From positions 1 to 62,501 of the IMG/VR virus record IMGVR_UViG_3300031772_000033: a stretch of DNA of 62,501 nt; one strand, written 5' to 3'. The notes under the pieces are model-generated. The model had not been told where the DNA came from and did no database searches. It was given only the letters and a program-made list of their open reading frames with translations. The position numbers and the translations under genes are program-made. This stretch comes from a virus. Of this stretch, positions 57,300-62,501 are shown piece after piece; the first letter of the stretch is position 1, and each line of letters opens with the position of its first letter.

Positions 57300-57306
57300 G
57301 GTCAAT

Positions 57307-58716
57307 ATGCCTTTTACGATTGCGGATGTTGAGAAACACAAGAAAGGATTAAGTCCGAAAGAGGCGGAGGCGTGGGTGGGCGTGGCTAACGGGGTTTATG
57401 ATACTTGCATGAAAGACGGCGATGACAAGAAATGCGCTCCAATGGCTATTATGACGGCCAATTCTAAGGCAGGCAAGAAGGCAATGGAACCACATCTCTT
57501 GATTGCTTTAACCGAAGGCGACCTGACTGAAGTCAAGTTACTCTATCCCGGTTATTTCGAGCATGATCTTTACGGCAAGTTCGAGATTACGGAAAAGGAT
57601 ATTGATAAGGCGATTAAAAACTGGATTGAAAAGGTTGCGGTTCGCTTTGATGAAAACGGGTCTCCGCAGTTGCCTTTTTCTTATCAGCACGCCGGCCACG
57701 AGGCGGATCCCGAAAAAGCCAAGGCTTCGGGATGGATCAAGGAACTATTCAAAAAGGGCGAGGAGCTTTGGGGCAAAGTCGAATGGACGCCCAAGGCGCA
57801 GGAATACATTGCAAATAAAGAATTTCAATATCAGTCACCTGAATTTACGGATAACTGGGACGATGAAAGCGGCGAGGCTCACGGGTTCACGCTTACGGGC
57901 GCGACACTTACCAATTACCCCCACCTAAAAAAGAATCAATTGGCAATTGCATTAACTGATAAAGATACGATTATATTTGACGCGGCTAATATTAACGATC
58001 TGCCGGACGGTTCCGAGGCCAACGGGAAGGATGGAACTAAACCGAGATCGTTGAACGAACTTCCCGGTAACGGAACTAAAAAGGCGAATGCAAAGGAAGC
58101 CGAAAATAGTAAACAATCAAATAAAAACATAAGGAACAAAATCATGGACGAGAAACAATTGCGTGAAATCCTGAATCTTCAGGAGGGTGACATCCTTGAC
58201 GCGGTGAAGAAACTGATGCAAGAGAAAGTTGATTCTGATGCGAAGATCAAGGAACTCACTGAACAGGTCAATGCAAAAGAAAACGAAAAGAAGGAACTCA
58301 TGGAATCAAATAAAGACAATGTGATTCTATCCAAAGAGAATTATAAGGAACTCATGGACGGAGCAAAGGCCGGATTGGATGTTTCCAAAAAGATGGAACG
58401 CATGGAAGCCGAAAAGCTCGTGGATGAATACGTGGCGAAGGGTGTGGTGCTTCCTGCTCAGAAGGAAAAAACAATCAATCTGTATTTGATGGACAAGGAA
58501 AACATGGGCGACTGGTTGAAGAATGCGAAACCCGTGATTGAATTCAAGGAACACGGATCGAGCAACGATACTGAAACCAAGTCCGCTAACGAACAAATTC
58601 TCGAAGGCGCGCAGAAACTTGCCAAGGAAAAGGGCATCTCCTTTGAAATCGCGCTGAAAGAATTTTCCAAAAATAACAAAGAACTCATTGAACAGCGTAA
58701 AACGGAACAGGAGTAA
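57307..58716 (+). CDS. Mu I/Z-like prohead protease and scaffold
   Basis: 469 residues from the ATG at 57307 (TATGGAGGTC). Residues 1-55 are a small helical domain with Cys pair often found ahead of head proteins. Residues 60-220 match Mu I-type proteases (PFSYQHAGHE, ASGWIKELF, LWGKVEWTPKAQEYI, FQYQSPEFT). The C-terminal 190 residues are a coiled-coil scaffold. An in-frame ATG at 58144 with AAGGAACAAAATC upstream likely yields the scaffold alone, as in Mu gpZ. Confidence 0.8.
   Translation: MPFTIADVEKHKKGLSPKEAEAWVGVANGVYDTCMKDGDDKKCAPMAIMTANSKAGKKAMEPHLLIALTEGDLTEVKLLYPGYFEHDLYGKFEITEKDIDKAIKNWIEKVAVRFDENGSPQLPFSYQHAGHEADPEKAKASGWIKELFKKGEELWGKVEWTPKAQEYIANKEFQYQSPEFTDNWDDESGEAHGFTLTGATLTNYPHLKKNQLAIALTDKDTIIFDAANINDLPDGSEANGKDGTKPRSLNELPGNGTKKANAKEAENSKQSNKNIRNKIMDEKQLREILNLQEGDILDAVKKLMQEKVDSDAKIKELTEQVNAKENEKKELMESNKDNVILSKENYKELMDGAKAGLDVSKKMERMEAEKLVDEYVAKGVVLPAQKEKTINLYLMDKENMGDWLKNAKPVIEFKEHGSSNDTETKSANEQILEGAQKLAKEKGISFEIALKEFSKNNKELIEQRKTEQE
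58144..58716 (+). CDS. Scaffold protein from internal start (Z-like)
   Basis: 190 residues, in frame with the protease. Begins MDEKQLREILNLQEGDILDA and is Lys/Glu-rich with heptads (SDAKIKELTEQVNAKENEKK). Expected to guide capsid assembly and be removed by the protease. Supported by the AAGGA site and by analogy with Mu. Confidence 0.5.
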   Translation: MDEKQLREILNLQEGDILDAVKKLMQEKVDSDAKIKELTEQVNAKENEKKELMESNKDNVILSKENYKELMDGAKAGLDVSKKMERMEAEKLVDEYVAKGVVLPAQKEKTINLYLMDKENMGDWLKNAKPVIEFKEHGSSNDTETKSANEQILEGAQKLAKEKGISFEIALKEFSKNNKELIEQRKTEQE

Positions 58717-58720
58717 ATAA

Positions 58721-59119
58721 ATGGCAGAAGGTGGATATTTTCTCGATACAACCTTCAAAGCCACCGCGACTCTTGCCGCTTACCAGTATCATGCTATGGT
58801 TTTGAGTGCCGCGAATACCGTCAATGTTGCCGGTGCGAATGCGATTGTAATTGGCATCTTACAGAACAAACCCGACGCCGCAGGTGAAGCGGCCATTGTA
58901 AGGGTTTGCGGTGAATCAAAATTGGTTATTGGTGAACGGATGGATCTCGGAACTATGATAACCTCTAAATCGGACGGTCACGGGGAAAGAGCGGATGCAA
59001 ATGCAGAACATTGCTTCGCTATTGCCCTGGAGTCTGGTACTACGGATGGCGATATTGTTTCGGTCCTACTGAATCATTGCGATGCGTATGCTACAGACGA
59101 CACCGCTCCGACCGCATAA
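58721..59119 (+). CDS. Decoration-like capsid protein, paralog 1
   Basis: 132 residues, AGGAGTAAATA upstream. Shares with the two next genes the opening MAEG, TFKAT, SYQYH-type motif (AYQYHAMVLSAANTV), GILQNKPDAAGEAAIV and SKLVIGE. The beta-tulip pattern resembles DUF2190-like decoration proteins that stabilise capsids. Three copies may make a mixed surface. Confidence 0.65.
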   Translation: MAEGGYFLDTTFKATATLAAYQYHAMVLSAANTVNVAGANAIVIGILQNKPDAAGEAAIVRVCGESKLVIGERMDLGTMITSKSDGHGERADANAEHCFAIALESGTTDGDIVSVLLNHCDAYATDDTAPTA

Positions 59120-59130
59120 AGGAGGAAATC

Positions 59131-59532
59131 ATGGCAGAAGGTCATTATGGTTTTGATAAAGCTTTCAAGGCATATGGAGACTTGTCGAGTTATCAATATC
59201 ACTTTGTGAGTCTATCATCTTCGGGAACCGTGAATCTGTCCAGTAATAACGGACGGGCTATCGGTATCCTGCAAAACGTACCCAATGCGGCTGGCGAGGA
59301 TGCGATTGTTCGCCTTCTCGGAGTTTCCAAGCTTGCCGCAGGGGAAGCGATTGACGAAGGTACAATGCTTACGTCCAAATCGGACGGACACGGCGAGGAA
59401 GCGGATGCCGCGAGTGAATGGTATTCCGCCATTGCGATTCAGTCCGCTGCCGGCACTTCCGGCGAACTTATTTCAGTGTTGCTCAGACATGGCGATTCTT
59501 ACGCGGCTGACACCACAGAACCTACGGCTTAG
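59131..59532 (+). CDS. Decoration-like capsid protein, paralog 2
   Basis: 133 residues from the ATG at 59131 (AAAGGAGGAAATC). Same blocks (SSYQYHFVSLSSSGTV, GILQNVPNAAGEDAIV, SKLAAGEAIDEGTMLTSKSD, GHGEEADA). The closest of the three to copy 1 in the central part. Confidence 0.65.
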   Translation: MAEGHYGFDKAFKAYGDLSSYQYHFVSLSSSGTVNLSSNNGRAIGILQNVPNAAGEDAIVRLLGVSKLAAGEAIDEGTMLTSKSDGHGEEADAASEWYSAIAIQSAAGTSGELISVLLRHGDSYAADTTEPTA

Positions 59533-59540
59533 GAGGAAAC

Positions 59541-59927
59541 ATGGCTGAAGGATCAACTGGTTTAAACATTACTTTCAAGGCCGCGCGCGATTTGTCTTCA
59601 TATCAGTATCATTTCGTTTCCGTTTCCGCCGCGAATACGGTTGACTATTCCGGCGATAAGGGACGATGTATTGGTATTTTGCAGAACGCCCCAAATGCAG
59701 CGGGTGAGGCAGCGGTTGTCATGGTGGAAGGTATTTCCAAGCTCCGCGCTTACGGCGCGGTTAACCGTTTGGAAAAACTTATGTCTTCCGCACAATCGGG
59801 ATATGCGGCGCATGGTGAAGTTGCCGCTACCGCAAGTACCTGGGTTGGCGCGATTGCCTTGGAAACCGGAACAGCATCGGACGATCTTCTGACCGTGCTG
59901 ATTACCGGATTTGAATTACAAGCTTAA
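59541..59927 (+). CDS. Decoration-like capsid protein, paralog 3
   Basis: 128 residues (TTAGGAGGAAAC upstream). Same plan, with YQYHFVSVSAANTVDYSG and GILQNAPNAAGEAAVV. It lacks the acidic C-terminal tail of the other two and ends LITGFELQA, so it may play a different position. Confidence 0.65.
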   Translation: MAEGSTGLNITFKAARDLSSYQYHFVSVSAANTVDYSGDKGRCIGILQNAPNAAGEAAVVMVEGISKLRAYGAVNRLEKLMSSAQSGYAAHGEVAATASTWVGAIALETGTASDDLLTVLITGFELQA

Positions 59928-59945
59928 ACATAAAGGATTACTAAT

Positions 59946-60896
59946 ATGCCTTACAGAGAACAAGTTCATTCCGACGCGATTCTTTCCAATGTCGCCTTGC
60001 AGTATTCGCAGGACTGGTTCATTGCGAATCAGGCACTTCCGCAAGTCAACGTTGCAAAAGAATCAGACAAATATTTTCAGTTTTATCTGAAAGACGCGCT
60101 CAATTTTCCAGCCCGAACACTCAGGGGCGATGGAGCCGAATCCGCAGAGACGACCTGGGACGTGACATCCAGTACGTATCAGTGCGAAGAGTACGCGCTG
60201 AAGGACATCGTTACGGACAGAGCGCGGAAGAATGCGGATAGTCCTATTGACATGGACGTTGACACAACCAAATTTCTCACGGGCCAGCTTCTGCTCGACT
60301 ATGAGAAACGGGTTGCCGATCTTCTGTTCAGCACGACCACGTTTACATCGTATTATTCCGCTTTGACGGGTGATGATATGTGGGATGTGTATACGGCGGC
60401 AGGTGCGGATTCCGATCCTATTGCGGACATTGAGACGGCTAAGGATTCAGTCATGAAAAACTCGCTTCGTCCCGCGAACACGATCATTATGGGTTACGAA
60501 GTATTCAAGAAGGTCGTTCATCATCCTTCAATTCTTGCCCGTATTCAGTACGGTGGAACTCCCGCTGATCCCGCGACTGTCACCCCGAAGGCTCTGGCGC
60601 AGGTGTTCAACGTGTCCCAGGTGCTCGTCGGTAAAGCCGTGTATAATTCGGCGGTTGAAGGCGCGACGGTTGTCCCGGCTTACGTGTGGGGCAAGTACGT
60701 ACTCACCGCCTACGTCGAAAATCCCGTTCCGCGCAAGGGCGTGACGCTGGGAGCGACTTTCCAGGCTCAGCCGTTTCAGGTTGTGACTTGGAGGGAACCC
60801 AAGCGCAAGGGCGACATGATCGAGGTTTCGATGGTTGAGGATGAAGTCTGTATAGCGGCTGGCGCCGGCTATCTATTTTCAACGGTTGTTACCTAA
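59946..60896 (+). CDS. Major capsid protein
   Basis: 316 residues, AAAGGATTACTA upstream. HK97-fold pattern of the E-like type: N-terminal arm, then FPARTLRGDGAESAETTWDV, the helix TGQLLLDYEKRVADLLF, PANTIIMGYEVFKKVVHHPS, and the C-terminal VEVSMVEDEVCIAAGAGYLF-type strand. Position after protease/scaffold and decoration genes confirms it. Confidence 0.85.
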   Translation: MPYREQVHSDAILSNVALQYSQDWFIANQALPQVNVAKESDKYFQFYLKDALNFPARTLRGDGAESAETTWDVTSSTYQCEEYALKDIVTDRARKNADSPIDMDVDTTKFLTGQLLLDYEKRVADLLFSTTTFTSYYSALTGDDMWDVYTAAGADSDPIADIETAKDSVMKNSLRPANTIIMGYEVFKKVVHHPSILARIQYGGTPADPATVTPKALAQVFNVSQVLVGKAVYNSAVEGATVVPAYVWGKYVLTAYVENPVPRKGVTLGATFQAQPFQVVTWREPKRKGDMIEVSMVEDEVCIAAGAGYLFSTVVT

Positions 60897-60904
60897 TCTA
60901 ATAC

Positions 60905-60922
60905 GGGGGAGGCAACTCCCCC
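60905..60922 (+). promoter_or_regulatory. GNRA hairpin after the capsid gene
   Basis: GGGGGAG-GCAA-CTCCCCC, a 7-bp stem with a GNRA tetraloop, lies between the capsid stop and the next GGAGG/ATG. No T-run follows, so it is more likely an mRNA stabiliser or processing signal that protects the abundant capsid message. Confidence 0.65.
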
Positions 60923-60935
60923 ACATTGGAGGAAT

Positions 60936-61145
60936 ATGAAGTATAAAGTTTTAAGACCCGTAATAGCAAAAAAGAAACTCTATGCGATAGGGAGCACGGT
61001 GGATATGAAAGAATCTCCGGTCCACGTTGCATTGGGGTATCTTGAAGTTATCGGGGAAAGCGAACCAGCCGCAGAACCTAATTTTGAGGCTGAACCGGAA
61101 CCTAAAATTCCAAAGGCAACGGTTAAACGTGGAGGCAAAGAATGA
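60936..61145 (+). CDS. Small head protein
   Basis: 69 residues, TTGGAGGAAT upstream. Beta start (MKYKVLRPVIAKKKLYAIGS), then an acidic Pro-rich tail (EPAAEPNFEAEPEPKIPK). Similar in build to 1082-1303. Overlaps the next gene by ATGA. Confidence 0.55.
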   Translation: MKYKVLRPVIAKKKLYAIGSTVDMKESPVHVALGYLEVIGESEPAAEPNFEAEPEPKIPKATVKRGGKE

Positions 61146-62275
61146 AAAAATATTTGATTCTATTCATGGTTTTCGTTGTGGGTTATGCAATCGCTCAACC
61201 CACGGTCGTCCAGAATGCGCAAGTTTTTTCAAGCAAGGTGTATCTACGCGGCGGGATAACGGCATACAGAGGCATGACACTTTCCGCAAACAACTCCTAT
61301 AATAATCTGTTTGTGGTTTCCGATGCGGATTCGTTCAAGGTGCGGATGTTTCAGTATCTTTATCCCCTTGAAATCGAAATTGGGAACTCTCAGATTTTTG
61401 CCGTGGACTCGACTGGCATCGCTCTTCCCAAGGCCCTTAACGTAACGGGCAACAGTGGACTTGCGAACATTTTTGTTGTATCCGATGGCGATTCCACTAA
61501 AATAAGAATGTACAAGTATCTATATCCGTTGGAAATCGAAATCGGAAACACACAGAAGGCCGCGATTGATTCCGCCGGTAATGCTGTTTTTGCCGGGACC
61601 GTTTCGGCGGCTGCATTCAGTCCCACGGCCACGTCCGATATTCAATCGAGATATATTTTGATTCTTTCGGACGGAGATTCTACTACTATCGATCCGAGAT
61701 CGGCTCAATATATGTTCAGGATCGGTCTTGGCGGGGCGAAGAAATTTGCGGTTGATAGTGCGGGTAATGCTTATGCTGTTTCGTTGCAAACTCCGACGCT
61801 TAACGGTGTGTCTAACGCAATGGCCGTCACTACTAAAATGACTATTGCAAACAACTATCCACTTATTACGACCAGTTCGATTACGGCTGATTCAGTCAAT
61901 ATCACCACTCTGGCCGGTTCAGCGGGTGCAATGGCGATCAATACCAAGATGACGATTGCCAATAATTACCCGTTCGTAACCAACAGCACCATTACGGCGG
62001 ATTCCATTATCGTTCCGGTAATCGCCGGAGTTGCAAACGCTATGGCAGTTAATGCCAAACTGAATATCGCGGCGAATTATCCGCTTGTATCGAGTTCTTC
62101 AATCGCAGCGGATACTCTCAAGGCAACATCGGGAAATGTTCAAATTATTGACATTGACACCGTGGCAACTGCCGGTCTGGTTAAGCGATGGTTAAAACTT
62201 ACCGTTACCAAAGCGACGGGAGCGGGAAAACCTGAAACTTATTATATGGTTTCGGACACAACTTCACTTTATTAA
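61142..62275 (+). CDS. Secreted fibre-like repeat protein in the head module
   Basis: 377 residues, ATGA-coupled. Signal peptide MKKYLILFMVFVVGYAIAQ. Repeats include LFVVSDADSFKVRMFQYLYP / IFVVSDGDSTKIRMYKYLYP and three copies of NAMAVxxKMTIANNYPxxT near residues 225-320. This is the same VDSAGNA-type fibre language as the 10910 gene. A secreted fibre between capsid and neck genes is unusual; a head fibre or secreted decoy are possible roles. Its last codons recur at bases 1-28. Confidence 0.65.
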   Translation: MKKYLILFMVFVVGYAIAQPTVVQNAQVFSSKVYLRGGITAYRGMTLSANNSYNNLFVVSDADSFKVRMFQYLYPLEIEIGNSQIFAVDSTGIALPKALNVTGNSGLANIFVVSDGDSTKIRMYKYLYPLEIEIGNTQKAAIDSAGNAVFAGTVSAAAFSPTATSDIQSRYILILSDGDSTTIDPRSAQYMFRIGLGGAKKFAVDSAGNAYAVSLQTPTLNGVSNAMAVTTKMTIANNYPLITTSSITADSVNITTLAGSAGAMAINTKMTIANNYPFVTNSTITADSIIVPVIAGVANAMAVNAKLNIAANYPLVSSSSIAADTLKATSGNVQIIDIDTVATAGLVKRWLKLTVTKATGAGKPETYYMVSDTTSLY

Positions 62276-62501
62276 GAGGCTATTAATGCTCAAAAAGATT
62301 CTCCTTTTCTCCTTCTTGTTTTGTGGTTTGGGTTGTTCTCAGGACGCGGGGCCGAAAAGCCCCGCACCTGAGACTGTTCCTTACGCACAATATCAGGAAA
62401 CAAAAGACGCGCTCCACGATTACGTTTTAGAAAATCGCAGAGCCGCAGAACTTAACAAAAAACTTATTAATGACATCAATGTTTTTGTCAATGAACTCAA
62501 A
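62248..62501. repeat. Right copy of the 254-bp end repeat
   Basis: Repeats bases 1-254 with one substitution at 62374. It contains the last 28 bases of the fibre-like gene and the first 216 bases of the lipoprotein gene. Confidence 0.95.
62286..62501 (+). CDS. Lipoprotein gene, second copy (cut by window end)
   Basis: First 72 codons of the gene at 39-359, identical except Thr for Ser in the segment PAPETVPYAQ. It is the same gene seen twice because the genome is circular, not a duplication. Confidence 0.85.
   Translation, partial: MLKKILLFSFLFCGLGCSQDAGPKSPAPETVPYAQYQETKDALHDYVLENRRAAELNKKLINDINVFVNELK

Overview
The window is a complete circular double-stranded DNA phage genome read slightly past its own start: bases 1-254 recur at 62248-62501 with one mismatch (G at 127, C at 62374), which implies a unit genome of 62,247 bp. 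Every gene I can support lies on the + strand, packed tightly with many ATGA and TAATG overlaps. The virion genes describe a tailed siphovirus: a Mu-like head (TerS, TerL, a DUF935-type portal fused to a MuF-like domain, a Com-like zinc protein, I/Z-type protease-scaffold, three decoration-like paralogs, HK97-fold capsid) joined to a lambda-like flexible tail (gp10-like neck protein, tail terminator, two tail tube paralogs, a -1 frameshifted tail chaperone pair, tape measure). I find no integrase, no CI-like repressor and no DNA polymerase. Strong Shine-Dalgarno sequences and a TTGACA-17-TATATT promoter point to a bacterial host with ordinary sigma70 transcription. Several signal peptides are followed by Gln, and lipoprotein and Tat signals are present, so a Gram-negative host, possibly of the wider FCB group, is plausible. 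That host guess is inference only.

Layout. 39-14463: neck, tail tube, tape measure, baseplate-like proteins and a run of signal-peptide-bearing fibre, collagen-like and SGNH-hydrolase proteins, ending at a terminator (14487-14518). 14639-16302: a structured leader, a ParB-methylase fusion and a nuclease-like partner. 16345-24583: early promoter, small proteins, an octapeptide-repeat protein, RecT and YqaJ-type recombination genes, DnaD-like replisome organiser and a putative helicase loader. 24587-40742: a long accessory run of small zinc-binding, membrane and lipoproteins with two HNH endonucleases, two DNA methylases, an ATP-grasp protein, a Gp37/Gp68 protein, a NinG-like protein, tRNA genes beside an RNA ligase, a metallophosphoesterase and several structured RNAs. 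40743-41731: an AT-rich control region with a strong promoter driving a short two-gene unit that closes at a terminator. 41867-43797: DUF5675 protein, holin-like protein with a second internal start, and an Acb2/Tad1-like anti-CBASS candidate. 43867-48374: a cassette of two radical SAM proteins, a DUF268 methyltransferase, a GT11 fucosyltransferase-like and a GT2 glycosyltransferase. 48361-52006: small membrane proteins, a TnpB and a Tat-signal protein. 52058-62275: packaging and head genes.

The features most worth a second look are the glycan/radical-SAM cassette, the set of secreted fibre-like proteins inside the structural modules, repeated GNRA-tetraloop hairpins placed directly before late-gene ribosome binding sites, the tRNA-like RNAs next to an RNA ligase, and recurrent in-frame internal starts ahead of membrane or lipoprotein segments. 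Family names come from my recognition of motifs in the translations; no database search was run.
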